NCBI GenBank assembly: GCA_002456995.1
Contig: NTKC01000004.1
Span: 1 to 64,000 of the forward strand
Source of the DNA: Candidatus Thioglobus sp. MED-G25
GTDB taxonomy: Bacteria > Pseudomonadota > Gammaproteobacteria > Arenicellales > UBA868
Length of the DNA: 64,000 bases
Reading direction: 5' to 3'
Part shown: piece after piece, positions 9,045-17,758 of the stretch
Layout of the letters: the number at the start of each line of letters is the position of its first letter
Numbering within the stretch: position 1 is the first letter of the stretch
Translations under genes and position numbers: made by a program
The notes under the pieces: generated by a model
What the model saw: only the letters and a program-made list of their open reading frames with translations
Database searches by the model: none
Told to the model about the DNA's origin: nothing

Positions 9045-10145
9045 ATGGTTCTAGTCATCGTCCTCATTGTATTGATTGTCGGCTCGGTGCTGTTTCATTT
9101 TCTGAGCCCTTGGTACTTGACGCCGATCGCGTCGAACTGGGGCATGATCGACGACACACTTACCATTACATTCATTGTTTGTGGTTTCGTATTTGTTGCT
9201 ATCAACGCATTTATGGTCTACGCCATTTATAAGTATCGGTACCGCAAGGACCGTCGTGCGGAGTACGAACCAGAAAACAAGAAGCTCGAATGGTGGCTGA
9301 CAGCGTTCACCACAGTTGGAGTTATCGCGATGTTGGCACCTGGGTTGTTTGTCTGGGCTAAATATGTAGAAGTTCCAGAGGATGCCATGCTCGTCGAAGC
9401 CATCGGACAGCAGTGGAACTGGACTTACCGCTACCCTGGTGCTGACGGTGTGTTAGGCACCGTGGATACACGCAATATCAATGGCACTAATCCGTTCGGG
9501 TTAGACCTGGACGATCCTAACGGCCAGGACGATATATTGGTCAGCGGTCCCGAGGTGCACCTGCCAATTGGTGGGCCAGTCAAGATGTTGTTGCGATCCA
9601 AGGACGTACTACATGATTTTTATGTGCCTCAGATCCGCGCCAAGATGGATCTAGTCCCAGGAATGATCACCTATTTCTGGTTTACGCCAACCAAAAACGG
9701 CGAATACGATGTACTTTGTGCGGAACTGTGCGGTTCAGGGCATTACAACATGCGTAGCCGCATGGTGGTGGAAGACGAGAACGACTTTCAAGCTTGGTTG
9801 CAGACTCAGCCTACCTTTGCCCAGATGCTGGCCGGTGCCGGGAGCACTTCGGGTGGATCTTTGATCGAGCAGGGTGAGCAGCTGGCCCGAAATCAAGGCT
9901 GCATCGCCTGTCACAGTTTGGACGGTAGCGCGGGTGTTGGCCCGACTTGGAAAGGACTTGTTGGTAAGAACGAGATCCTGGTCGATGGCAGCAGTGTGCT
10001 GGTTGATGACGATTATTTAAAGGAATCGATCGTCAACCCAAATGCTAAGCTTGTGAAAGGCTATGCACCGATCATGCCGCCAGCGCAACTAACTGAAGAC
10101 CAACTCGATGCACTCATGGCTTATCTAAAGTCAGCTTCGGGTTGA
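9045..10145 (+). CDS. coxB: cytochrome c oxidase subunit II with fused cytochrome c (caa3 type)
   Basis: Electron-entry subunit of an aa3/caa3-type terminal oxidase in the cytoplasmic membrane. Hydrophobic segments lie near residues 2-22, 42-65 and 85-107. The periplasmic cupredoxin domain has EAIGQQWNWTYRYPG, VLHDFYVPQIRAKMDLVPG and the CuA site CAELCGSGHYNM. The C terminus adds a cytochrome c domain with CIACH (haem c) and a distal Met in PIMPPAQLTEDQ. The fusion identifies the caa3 class, which takes electrons from a small c-type cytochrome. It is first in an operon with coxA, two subunit III genes, a subunit IV and a c5-type cytochrome. Confidence 0.95.
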   Translation: MVLVIVLIVLIVGSVLFHFLSPWYLTPIASNWGMIDDTLTITFIVCGFVFVAINAFMVYAIYKYRYRKDRRAEYEPENKKLEWWLTAFTTVGVIAMLAPGLFVWAKYVEVPEDAMLVEAIGQQWNWTYRYPGADGVLGTVDTRNINGTNPFGLDLDDPNGQDDILVSGPEVHLPIGGPVKMLLRSKDVLHDFYVPQIRAKMDLVPGMITYFWFTPTKNGEYDVLCAELCGSGHYNMRSRMVVEDENDFQAWLQTQPTFAQMLAGAGSTSGGSLIEQGEQLARNQGCIACHSLDGSAGVGPTWKGLVGKNEILVDGSSVLVDDDYLKESIVNPNAKLVKGYAPIMPPAQLTEDQLDALMAYLKSASG

Positions 10146-10219
10146 TAGTAGTTGGAATTTAGAGCTTAAACACATAATTCAATTTAGACATCACACGTAA
10201 AAGTTTAAGGGTATTTATC

Positions 10220-12007
10220 ATGGCACTAACTGACGTCACACATGATGCGCAAGATTTTGTTCCACCAGCAGAGGTAGCAGAGGAGGAGCTGTATCACCCT
10301 AAAACTTGGCTCGGAAAATACGTTTTCTCCCAAGACGCGAAAATCATCGCGCTACAGTACTCCATCACGGCCATGGGTGTCGGCTTGTTAGCTTTGGTGT
10401 TGTCTGTACTGATGCGGGTTCAGTTAGCCTGGCCGGGTGCGGTGTCGTTCATCACTCCTGACGCGTACATACAGTTTGTGACCATGCATGGCATGATCAT
10501 GGTCATATATCTATTGACAGCCCTTTTCCTCGGGGGCTTCGGAAATTACCTCATACCGCTAATGGTTGGCGCACGAGACATGGTCTTTCCGTATGTCAAT
10601 ATGATCAGTTATTGGATCTATTTGCTGGCGGTTTTGATTCTTCTAGCAAGCTTTTTCACACCCGGTGGGCCAACCGGATCAGGGTGGACACTTTATCCGC
10701 CACAGGCAATTTTACCTGGCACGCCAGGGTCCGGTTGGGGTATTACCCTGATGTGTATTTCGCTGGGAATTTTTGTTGTCGGTTTTACCATGGGTGGATT
10801 GAACTATGTCGTGACGGTTCTACAGGCCCGCGCCCGGGGTATGACACTGATGAGAATGCCCCTGACCGTGTGGGCGATCTTCACAGCCACGATACTGGCG
10901 TTGCTGGCCTTTCCGGCACTCTTGGTCAGTGCCATCATGATGAGTTTGGATAACCTGCTTGGCACCAGTTATTTTATGCCCGCCATTATTTCTTTAGGGC
11001 AACAGCTCGATCACTCTGGCGGTAGCCCGGTATTATTTCAGCACTTGTTCTGGTTTTTTGGCCACCCTGAGGTTTATATCGTCGCCCTTCCGGCGTTCGG
11101 TATTGTCTCTGAACTCCTCAGCGTCCATGCCCGTAAGAATATTTTTGGCTACCGCCTCATGGTTTGGGCGATCGTGGTTATTGGTGGCTTGAGTTTTGTT
11201 GTCTGGGCACACCACATGTACGTGAGCGGTATGAACCCCTACTTCGGGTTTTTCTTCGCGACCACGACATTGATCATTGCGGTGCCCACGGCAATCAAGG
11301 TCTACAACTGGGTGCTCACCTTGTGGCGCGGAAACATTCGACTGACCGTGCCGATGTTATTTGCGATCGGTTTTGTGTTTACGTTTATCAACGGTGGCCT
11401 CACGGGTATTTTTCTAGGTAACGTGATTGTGGACGTGCCGTTGTCGGACACCTATTTTGTGGTTGCCCACTTTCATATGGTAATGGCCGTATCGCCGATC
11501 CTCGCTGTATTTGGGGCTGTGTATCACTGGTATCCCAAGATCACAGGTCGTATGTTGAATGATGGAATGGGCAAGTTTCACTTCTGGGTGACCTTTGTAG
11601 GCCTCTATTGCATTTATTATCCGATGCACTACCTGGGCATCATGGGCGTGCCACGACGCTACTTCGCTAACGAAGGTTCTAATGGTTTGCCGGACTGGAT
11701 TCCAGAATCCGCCCAAATGGTCAATGTTGGAATAACTATTGCAGCAATCTTAGTCGCGAGTACTCAGCTTGTTTTTCTGTATAACCTTTACCATAGCGCT
11801 ACCCGTGGAAAGCCGTCGGGCGGAAACCCCTGGGGCGCGACAACGCTGGAGTGGCAGACAGCTGATACGCCGCCGACTCATGGCAACTTTGGTAAAGAGT
11901 TGCCATCGGTTTATCGTTGGGCGTATGACTATAGTGTGCCGGGTGCCGAAGAAGACTTTATTCCTCAGAACGTGCCTGCAAGCAAGAAAACCGGTCAAGC
12001 TACTTAG
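10220..12007 (+). CDS. coxA: cytochrome c oxidase subunit I
   Basis: Catalytic haem-copper oxidase subunit, 595 residues with about 12 membrane helices, reducing oxygen to water and pumping protons. Visible ligands and motifs are TMHGMIMV (low-spin haem His), FFGHPEVYIVALPAFGIVSE (CuB His and the cross-linked Tyr, the glutamate-type E following in PAFGIVSE), AHHMYVSGMNP (two CuB His) and HFHMVMAVSP (high-spin and low-spin haem His). The N-terminal 45 residues are a charged cytosolic extension. It follows coxB by 75 bp. The set of motifs places it in the A-type haem-copper oxidases. Confidence 0.97.
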   Translation: MALTDVTHDAQDFVPPAEVAEEELYHPKTWLGKYVFSQDAKIIALQYSITAMGVGLLALVLSVLMRVQLAWPGAVSFITPDAYIQFVTMHGMIMVIYLLTALFLGGFGNYLIPLMVGARDMVFPYVNMISYWIYLLAVLILLASFFTPGGPTGSGWTLYPPQAILPGTPGSGWGITLMCISLGIFVVGFTMGGLNYVVTVLQARARGMTLMRMPLTVWAIFTATILALLAFPALLVSAIMMSLDNLLGTSYFMPAIISLGQQLDHSGGSPVLFQHLFWFFGHPEVYIVALPAFGIVSELLSVHARKNIFGYRLMVWAIVVIGGLSFVVWAHHMYVSGMNPYFGFFFATTTLIIAVPTAIKVYNWVLTLWRGNIRLTVPMLFAIGFVFTFINGGLTGIFLGNVIVDVPLSDTYFVVAHFHMVMAVSPILAVFGAVYHWYPKITGRMLNDGMGKFHFWVTFVGLYCIYYPMHYLGIMGVPRRYFANEGSNGLPDWIPESAQMVNVGITIAAILVASTQLVFLYNLYHSATRGKPSGGNPWGATTLEWQTADTPPTHGNFGKELPSVYRWAYDYSVPGAEEDFIPQNVPASKKTGQAT

Positions 12008-12061
12008 CTGTTCGATAAGTGATAGCTAAATTATTTATTTGACTTGGAGATAATCAACGCC

Positions 12062-12670
12062 GTGAGTGTTTTCAGGACTTTATCGACCAAACCTTGGGTG
12101 GCCGACCGTGGCTACATTTCCGATTCGCATGGATTTAGTTCGCCGACTGCAAAGGTGTTTCTGTCAATATTCCTGGGTGTTATTACAGCTGTTTTTGCAT
12201 TGCTCACGGCGGCGTACTTTATTCGTATGGCCTACGCCGATTGGCAGTCGATCCCTGTCCCTGCGTTGTTGTGGCTAAATACAGCTATCTTGATACTGAG
12301 TAGTGTCGCACTGCAGTGGGCGCGTACTTCGGCCAGGCGTGAACAGGCCGTTGGTGTGCGCCGAGGGTTGCTGGTGGGTGGCGCGTTTGCATTTGCATTT
12401 CTAGTGGGCCAATTTTTGGTGTGGCGCCAACTGGGGTCGCTAGGTTATTTTGTCGATACTAATCCGTCGAACTCGTTTTTTTATCTTATTACTGGATTAC
12501 ACGGATTACATTTGCTGGGTGGTCTAGTTGCTTGGTTCAGAGCATCACTTAGGTTGTGGCGCGGTGCTGATGTTGCCAAGATTCGAATGAGTGTGGATTT
12601 GTGTGCAGTCTACTGGCACTTCCTGCTACTGGTCTGGCTCGTGATGTTTGGCCTGCTGTTGGTCACCTAA
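12062..12670 (+). CDS. cytochrome c oxidase subunit III-like protein (first copy)
   Basis: Membrane protein of about 202 residues with five hydrophobic segments, of the haem-copper oxidase subunit III family. ITGLHGLHLLGGLVAWF and VDLCAVYWHFLLLVWLVMFGLLL are the two conserved His-containing helices near the C terminus. The N terminus (VADRGYISDSHGFSSPTAKVFL) differs from the second copy, so it is a divergent paralogue, not a duplicate. I chose GTG 12062 over an upstream TTG because GGAG lies upstream of the GTG. It is followed after 15 bp by the second subunit III gene. Confidence 0.8.
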   Translation: MSVFRTLSTKPWVADRGYISDSHGFSSPTAKVFLSIFLGVITAVFALLTAAYFIRMAYADWQSIPVPALLWLNTAILILSSVALQWARTSARREQAVGVRRGLLVGGAFAFAFLVGQFLVWRQLGSLGYFVDTNPSNSFFYLITGLHGLHLLGGLVAWFRASLRLWRGADVAKIRMSVDLCAVYWHFLLLVWLVMFGLLLVT

Positions 12671-12685
12671 GGAGAATAAAAACAT

Positions 12686-13411
12686 ATGACGCAATCTGGG
12701 CAAGCCACCATGACTGAGACGGCTCCGCTACTGGACGGTACACCTGGTGTAATCGCCGACTGGTCCTCTGACCAAAGAGCATTCAAGAAAACCCCTTGGG
12801 GGAAGGCCATGATGTGGATCTTCCTCCTCAGTGACACATTTATCTTCAGCTGTTTCCTAATCAGTTATGGAACGGTTCGGATGTCAACGACGATTCCGTG
12901 GCCAAATGCGAGTGAAGTCTTTGCCTTGACCATGTTTGGTAATCATGTGCCGCTCTTACTGATTGCCATTATGACCTTTGTATTGATCACCAGCAGTGGC
13001 ACGATGGCTTTAGCCGTCAATTTCGGCTATCGAAAGGATCGAATGACCTGCTTCTGGTTGCTGCTTGCGACTGCATTGCTCGGTGCTACTTTTGTGGGCA
13101 TGCAGGCTTATGAGTGGACCAAACTTATTGTTGAGGAAGGCGTCAGACCATGGGGTAATCCCATGGGTGCACCTCAGTTCGGCGCCATCTTTTTTATGGT
13201 GACGGGGTTCCATGGGACACACGTCTCATTTGGCGTGTTATTTCTGTTTATCATGGCTGTAAAAGTTATACGCGGCAAAATGGATCGGGGAGAACCTGGT
13301 TTTATGACGGGCCGCCCACAAGATTACGGCATGGTCGAAGTCATGGGCCTTTATTGGCATTTCGTCGATCTGGTTTGGGTATTCATATTCGCAGTCTTTT
13401 ATCTCTGGTAG
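12686..13411 (+). CDS. coxC: cytochrome c oxidase subunit III (second copy)
   Basis: Haem-copper oxidase subunit III family, 241 residues, about seven hydrophobic segments. Typical regions are WIFLLSDTFIFSCFLISYG, GMQAYEWTKLI, MVTGFHGTHVSFGVLFLFIM and GLYWHFVDLVWVFIFAVFYLW. The family shapes the entry of the proton and oxygen paths and stabilises subunit I. An AGGAG site lies 12 bases before the ATG; a second ATG eight codons in is an alternative. Having two adjacent subunit III-like genes is less common than one and may reflect a two-piece arrangement in this oxidase class. Confidence 0.9.
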   Translation: MTQSGQATMTETAPLLDGTPGVIADWSSDQRAFKKTPWGKAMMWIFLLSDTFIFSCFLISYGTVRMSTTIPWPNASEVFALTMFGNHVPLLLIAIMTFVLITSSGTMALAVNFGYRKDRMTCFWLLLATALLGATFVGMQAYEWTKLIVEEGVRPWGNPMGAPQFGAIFFMVTGFHGTHVSFGVLFLFIMAVKVIRGKMDRGEPGFMTGRPQDYGMVEVMGLYWHFVDLVWVFIFAVFYLW

Positions 13412-13418
13412 GAAAGCT

Positions 13419-13748
13419 ATGTCAACGTCAACAACAGAAGGCCAACAACATCCACTCGGCATTTATTTCCAGATCTGGATTCTGCTGTTCGTACTGAGCG
13501 GGTTCTCCTATGCCGTCGACTATTTGCAGTTCCAAGGTTACCTCCGCTGGTTTCTAATCGTTGTTTTTATGATGCTCAAAGCGGGACTGATCGTTGCGGT
13601 GTTTATGCACATGATCTGGGAGCGGATGGCATTAGTCTATGCAATCATCGTGCCGCCGTTGCTCCTACTGGTTTTCGTAGGAATTGGTACGCTCGAAGGC
13701 GACTATACATTTCTCACCCGGGAGATCTTCTTCGGCGGTGCGGAATAA
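13419..13748 (+). CDS. cytochrome c oxidase subunit IV-type protein
   Basis: Small (109 residue) membrane protein of the prokaryotic cytochrome c oxidase subunit IV family. It has three hydrophobic segments, at about residues 14-34, 41-63 and 68-90. The middle segment, WFLIVVFMMLKAGLIVAVFM followed by HMIWER, is the family's most recognisable part. It starts seven bases after coxC, so it is in the oxidase operon and probably has an assembly or stabilising role. Confidence 0.8.
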   Translation: MSTSTTEGQQHPLGIYFQIWILLFVLSGFSYAVDYLQFQGYLRWFLIVVFMMLKAGLIVAVFMHMIWERMALVYAIIVPPLLLLVFVGIGTLEGDYTFLTREIFFGGAE

Positions 13749-13805
13749 CGTTAGCGCTGTAAAGCACTTCTATAGGTTACTCGGAATCAAAAAGAACTAA
13801 GAATC

Positions 13806-14282
13806 ATGAAAAGTTATCTGATCATTTTCCATTTGGTGCTCGCATTGTTTGGGTTTATTTTTATTGAGCATCATCTCGATACCCCTGGACGTGCTGAGGC
13901 AGATCGAGAATCTCTTATGAGTGACGGTTCGGGCATCGCAGCTCGAATCGCTGCCGTTGGCCAGATCAATTCAGCACAGGCCCAAAGTAAATCGACTACG
14001 ACGCAGGTCGCGTCAACTAGCGAAGCTGTGGTAGACGGACAGAAAGTCTATCAATCCGCTTGTATAGCCTGTCATGGTGCGGGTGTCGCTGGTGCGCCGA
14101 TGGTCGGTAACGCTGCTGCCTGGACGGATCGTATCGCTGCAGGTAATGAAATCATGTATGCCAATGCTATCAATGGTTTCGTGGGTAGCTCAGGTGTGAT
14201 GCCTGGAAAGGGGGGAAATCCCACTTTAAGTGATGCAGAAGTCAAAGCGGCTGTTGATCATATGGTGAGCAAATCCCAATAA
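13806..14282 (+). CDS. membrane-anchored c5-type cytochrome
   Basis: Monohaem c-type cytochrome of 158 residues. Residues 4-22 form a membrane anchor or uncleaved signal (LIIFHLVLALFGFIFIEHHL). A low-complexity linker rich in Ser, Thr and Gln follows (about 60-78). The haem site CIACHGAG is near residue 95, with a distal Met in GVMPGKGG. The pattern VYQSACIACHGAGVAGAP is that of cytochrome c5. As the last gene of the oxidase cluster it is a plausible electron donor to the CuA/cytochrome c part of CoxB, but this is inferred from position. Confidence 0.88.
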   Translation: MKSYLIIFHLVLALFGFIFIEHHLDTPGRAEADRESLMSDGSGIAARIAAVGQINSAQAQSKSTTTQVASTSEAVVDGQKVYQSACIACHGAGVAGAPMVGNAAAWTDRIAAGNEIMYANAINGFVGSSGVMPGKGGNPTLSDAEVKAAVDHMVSKSQ

Positions 14283-14323
14283 TTTGTTAGGCTGCGGGCC
14301 TTGACCCTAGCCTGTGAGAAGCT

Positions 14324-15115
14324 ATGTTGGGTTGTCAATCCGCCCTTTTAGAATTGTTTAGCTTATCAGTCGATATCTATAGGCGGAACCGGAAGTACGG
14401 AAACCGTGTTAGTCAGATTTGTCGTTCGCTGGTTTTTTTCTCGGTGTTGTCTATATTGGGGTATCCCAACACTATCTTTGCAGCCAAGTTGCTGCCAATC
14501 ACCAAACAACTTCCCGTCTCAAACATCGTCCTTGATAGTTATGGCCTATCGAATATTCAGGTTGCAGTCCATTTTCGACCCGGGGGGGTTGATCAGAATC
14601 AACGTGGCGACACAGACTCTTACGATATCCGCTTAACACAACTCTTGTATTCCAATGAATGCCCGGGTTGTGATCTCCGTGGAGCAAGTCTACAGCGCAA
14701 GATACTAAACGGTGCAAATCTCGCTAAAGCTGATCTTAACGGTGCGCGGTTTGATGAATCCGAACTTAATGCCGCCGATTTAACAGGAGCCTATCTATTC
14801 GGCGCTAACCTGAGTCGGGCAAATCTTCGTGGCGCGCAGTTAATTAATGCAGACCTCCGAAAAGCTAACCTGAGTCGAGCTGTTCTACAGGGCGCCTATT
14901 TGCTCTTGGCAAATCTGAGGAAAGCTGATTTGCGTGGAGCACAATTGACGGGTGCCTTTCTTAATGGTGCTGATCTAACCGGTGCAAGGCTCAGTCGCAC
15001 TAATTTGACTAATGCTGACCTGACGAATGCAATTGTCATTGAGGCCGATACCGATAAGGCAATTCTTTGTCATACGCGATTGCCTTGGGGTGAGATTAAT
15101 CGCGACTGTAGTTGA
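14324..15115 (+). CDS. exported pentapeptide-repeat protein
   Basis: Predicted exported protein of up to 263 residues. A hydrophobic stretch SLVFFSVLSILGYPNTIFA near residues 35-53 looks like a signal peptide, so the true start is probably inside the first 30 codons. From about residue 110 (NECPGCDLRGASL) to the end there are around 25 tandem A(D/N)Lxx pentapeptides such as ANLSRANLRGAQL, which form a right-handed quadrilateral beta-helix. The C terminus closes with CHTRLPWGEINRDCS, and its two Cys could pair in the periplasm. Function is unknown. It lies between the oxidase operon and a large membrane protein, with no overlap with either. Confidence 0.8.
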   Translation: MLGCQSALLELFSLSVDIYRRNRKYGNRVSQICRSLVFFSVLSILGYPNTIFAAKLLPITKQLPVSNIVLDSYGLSNIQVAVHFRPGGVDQNQRGDTDSYDIRLTQLLYSNECPGCDLRGASLQRKILNGANLAKADLNGARFDESELNAADLTGAYLFGANLSRANLRGAQLINADLRKANLSRAVLQGAYLLLANLRKADLRGAQLTGAFLNGADLTGARLSRTNLTNADLTNAIVIEADTDKAILCHTRLPWGEINRDCS

Positions 15116-15234
15116 TACCGTTGGGCTGTGTTCAAGTTATCATGTCAGACGAGTAGCACTTTGTATTTGCTCGTTATTGGTTGCAATCGTGATACAGCAC
15201 AACGATTAACCTGTTCGTTTTCTTTACGCGAGAT

Positions 15235-16806
15235 ATGATGCGAACAAAAAAGTTTTTAAGAACCGTCGCTACGGCGAGCAGAGTCGTCTTATCGATTGGC
15301 ACGATCATTTTTTCGCCGACGGTCGTGGGTCATGGTTTCGGACAGCGGTATGATTTGCCGGTCCCATTATGGTTGTGGGTGATCGGTGCAGGATTGACGA
15401 TAGTTGCGAGTTTCGTGATTGTTGGGGTGGTCAGTCGTGATCGCAGAGGCACAACAACTTATCCTCGAGTAAACCTGCTGAGAGTAGAATTTATGCGCAG
15501 TCTTGCGCACTGGCTGTCACTGGGATTGCTGCGAGTATTGGCAGTAGTGTTTCTGATTACAACTGTACTTGCGGGTTTTATCGGGGACCCGGACCCGTTT
15601 CATAACCTAGCGCCGGTGATGGTCTGGGTGGTCTGGTGGGTCGGGATAGCATTCGTCTGTGCGCTCGTTGGCGACTTATGGGCGCTGGTTAATCCTTTTC
15701 GAACGCTCTTTTTGTGGGCCGAGTGGGTTTTCGGCCGCCTGGTGACTGGTCGTCAGTTGTCCGCGGTTCGCCCATACCCACTAACATTAGCCATGTGGCC
15801 CGCGGTTGGAGGGCTACTGATATTTTTCTGGGCGGAATTGATCTGGTCTGGCGGCGGTGTGCCACAAAATATCGCGATCGCGATTGTGGTTTACGCGGCT
15901 GTAACTTGGGTGGGTATGTTCGTATATGGACGTGATGTCTGGTTGCAAAATGCTGATGCCTTTTCCATTGTTTTTGGAATATTTGCTCGGTTCGCGCCGC
16001 TTGAAGTACGAGTAGCCAACACGGCTATGATAAGCAGCTGTATAAGTCCAGCTTGTTGCAATAAAACGCAAGATTGCGTGAACGGCTACCAGTGCATGAT
16101 TAGAACGGAGCCGAGTCGCCGGGAATGGAATGTGCGTCCACCAGCAGTGGGATTGTTGAACGATCAGAAGGTCTCGTTCTCCATGATGGTGTTGGTCATT
16201 GTGTTACTGGCGACAGTTACGTTCGATGGGTTGTTAGAGACCCGTTTGTGGACGCACATTTTGGATCGAACCCTAACCGGAGAAATCCGATGGGTAGGCA
16301 GTGCTGCATTGGTTTTATTTTCCAGTGGGTTTCTATTTATTTATCTGTTATTCAGTGCATTGATGCGTTGGTTTGCTCAACGATATGGTGACCAAAATAT
16401 AGCCGGTCACCCCAAAAGTACTCTAGAAGTCGCAAGGGTTTTTGTGTTGACGCTGGTCCCAATTGCGATCGCCTATCATCTAGCTCACTATCTGTCTTAT
16501 CTAGTCATTACGGGGCAGTACTTTATTGCTCGAATATCCGATCCACTAGGTTATGGCTGGAACTTATTTGCGACTGCGGATTACAAGGTCGATATAGGTT
16601 TGCTTAGTGCCCGTGTTGCCTGGTATTTGGCGGTAACCTTCGTTGTGCTGGGCCATGTGTTCGCTGTATACCTTGCTCATGTGGTTGCACAGCGTACATT
16701 TGGAGGTGGTCGTTCGGCGCTTATAAGCCAGATACCGATGGTTGTGCTGATGGTCCTCTACACCATGGTCAGTCTGTGGATACTGGCGCAGCCAATGGTC
16801 GCATAA
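15235..16806 (+). CDS. polytopic membrane protein, fenitrothion-hydrolase-like family
   Basis: A 523-residue protein with about 11-12 hydrophobic segments. The N-terminal signal-like helix is followed by HGFGQRYDLPVPLWLWVIGAG, which resembles proteins annotated as fenitrothion hydrolase (FedA/FedB-like). I recognise this resemblance from memory, not from a search, and the activity should not be assumed. FIGDPDPFHNLAPVMVWVVWW is another strongly patterned segment. A loop at about residues 263-285 is rich in Cys (SSCISPACCNKTQDCVNGYQC), unlike the rest of the protein, and could bind a metal or form disulfides. It lies downstream of the oxidase genes, so an oxidase or copper role is possible but unproven. 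Confidence 0.55.
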   Translation: MMRTKKFLRTVATASRVVLSIGTIIFSPTVVGHGFGQRYDLPVPLWLWVIGAGLTIVASFVIVGVVSRDRRGTTTYPRVNLLRVEFMRSLAHWLSLGLLRVLAVVFLITTVLAGFIGDPDPFHNLAPVMVWVVWWVGIAFVCALVGDLWALVNPFRTLFLWAEWVFGRLVTGRQLSAVRPYPLTLAMWPAVGGLLIFFWAELIWSGGGVPQNIAIAIVVYAAVTWVGMFVYGRDVWLQNADAFSIVFGIFARFAPLEVRVANTAMISSCISPACCNKTQDCVNGYQCMIRTEPSRREWNVRPPAVGLLNDQKVSFSMMVLVIVLLATVTFDGLLETRLWTHILDRTLTGEIRWVGSAALVLFSSGFLFIYLLFSALMRWFAQRYGDQNIAGHPKSTLEVARVFVLTLVPIAIAYHLAHYLSYLVITGQYFIARISDPLGYGWNLFATADYKVDIGLLSARVAWYLAVTFVVLGHVFAVYLAHVVAQRTFGGGRSALISQIPMVVLMVLYTMVSLWILAQPMVA

Positions 16807-16927
16807 GCCGCCGTTTGACTAATTAACTACCCAGAAATCGGGGTATAAGTGCTGTCACAAATGGCTCTGTCTTTGCTAGCCGTATATACTACGCCCAGGC
16901 TAAATTTATTCGTGAGTAACTAGAGTT

Positions 16928-17038
16928 ATGAGTGAGCACAGTGGTGGTTTGACTGAAATGCAGGGTGTTGGCAGAGTGGTTCTTATCATTGGCCTGGTTG
17001 TATTTGGGATTGGGATGCTTGGATTATTTGTGATGTAG
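16928..17038 (+). CDS. small single-helix membrane protein (36 residues)
   Basis: ATG at 16928 opens a 36-codon frame: a hydrophilic N terminus (MSEHSGGLTEMQG) then a hydrophobic helix (VVLIIGLVVFGIGMLGLFVM) to the stop. The part MQGVGRVVLIIGL resembles the start of DUF2905-type small proteins, but it stops after one helix. No strong ribosome-binding site is visible. It may be a real small membrane protein or a remnant. Confidence 0.4.
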   Translation: MSEHSGGLTEMQGVGRVVLIIGLVVFGIGMLGLFVM

Positions 17039-17095
17039 TTGTGAAGCTTTAAAGACGGGCTGACCCCCAGGATAGTACCCAGTAGTTTTTCGGAG

Positions 17096-17398
17096 TCAGT
17101 CTGGCGGTGGTTTATGCCTTCCTCTAACTAACTGAACAAGCGGTGGCACGACCGCAAACACCAATCCGTTCCATAACCAGCTGTCATCTTGCGTATACGA
17201 GTGGCTGATCACACCACCAAAAAATACAACGCAACCAAGTGTGATCGCGTTTTTCATCGATCGATTGACTGATCTCAGTTTAGGGAACAATTGGCTGATA
17301 GCCTTGTTGTAGCCTTCTCCGAACTGAATAATTTCCTGATGGACGATCAGTAGGATAAGCACACAGCCTGCAACCAGCAGTAATATGAGGTAGTCCAT
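17096..17398 (-). CDS. small membrane protein of unknown function (100 residues)
   Basis: Three hydrophobic segments: residues 3-20 (LILLLVAGCVLILLIVH), about 53-65 (ITLGCVVFFGGVI) and about 75-90 (WNGLVFAVVPPLVQLV). A charged loop FGEGYNKAISQLFPKLRSVNRS lies between the first two. I do not recognise the family. It is the last of four closely spaced minus-strand frames for tiny membrane proteins (17096-17875), starting 16 bases after its neighbour's stop. That spacing suggests one transcript. The end of the segment, PPLVQLVRGRHKPPPD, resembles the end of its neighbour (PVLAQLIWRERISLK), hinting that the two are related. Confidence 0.55.
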   Translation of the reverse strand: MDYLILLLVAGCVLILLIVHQEIIQFGEGYNKAISQLFPKLRSVNRSMKNAITLGCVVFFGGVISHSYTQDDSWLWNGLVFAVVPPLVQLVRGRHKPPPD

Positions 17399-17413
17399 TT
17401 CCGTGTGTTTGGG

Positions 17414-17596
17414 TCAGGGATTACGGGGCCGAAACAGGTCTTTCAGAGAAATTCGCTCCCGCCAAATCAGTTGCGCCAGAACCGGGATGGCTGCGATGGT
17501 AAACGCGCCGTACAGCCATCGCAGGTCTTTACTAAAAATGTAGCCGAGCAGGCAAGACACACACAACAAGCCAGCTAAGATGAGTGCGGTGCGCAC
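17414..17596 (-). CDS. small membrane protein of unknown function (60 residues)
   Basis: Two hydrophobic segments (LILAGLLCVSCLLGYIF and YGAFTIAAIPVLAQLIW) with a charged C terminus RERISLKDLFRPRNP. The start is GTG at 17596, three bases after the stop of the 30-residue frame upstream. No family is recognised. AIPVLAQLIW resembles VVPPLVQLV in the 100-residue neighbour, so they may share an origin. Confidence 0.5.
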   Translation of the reverse strand: MRTALILAGLLCVSCLLGYIFSKDLRWLYGAFTIAAIPVLAQLIWRERISLKDLFRPRNP

Positions 17597-17599
17597 AAC

Positions 17600-17692
17600 T
17601 CAGCTAATGCCAATCAGCGAAGCAGACGCAAAGAACGGATAAACACAGCCAACCAGCGAGATAATTAGTAGGGCGATGAGAGCGAATCGCAT
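17600..17692 (-). CDS. tiny hydrophobic protein, lipoprotein-like (30 residues)
   Basis: ATG at 17692 with AGGGA six bases upstream opens a 30-codon frame: MRFALIALLIISLVGCVYPF then FASASLIGIS. LVGC could be a lipobox, but then almost nothing would remain after cleavage. It is followed three bases later by the 60-residue gene. The good ribosome-binding site and tight spacing argue that it is translated, perhaps as a leader. Confidence 0.4.
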   Translation of the reverse strand: MRFALIALLIISLVGCVYPFFASASLIGIS

Positions 17693-17758
17693 GGTTTTCC
17701 CTAAAAGAATAGCACTCGCAGTCCGTAATCGATGGACCGTGTGCTGTGGAGCAACGGG

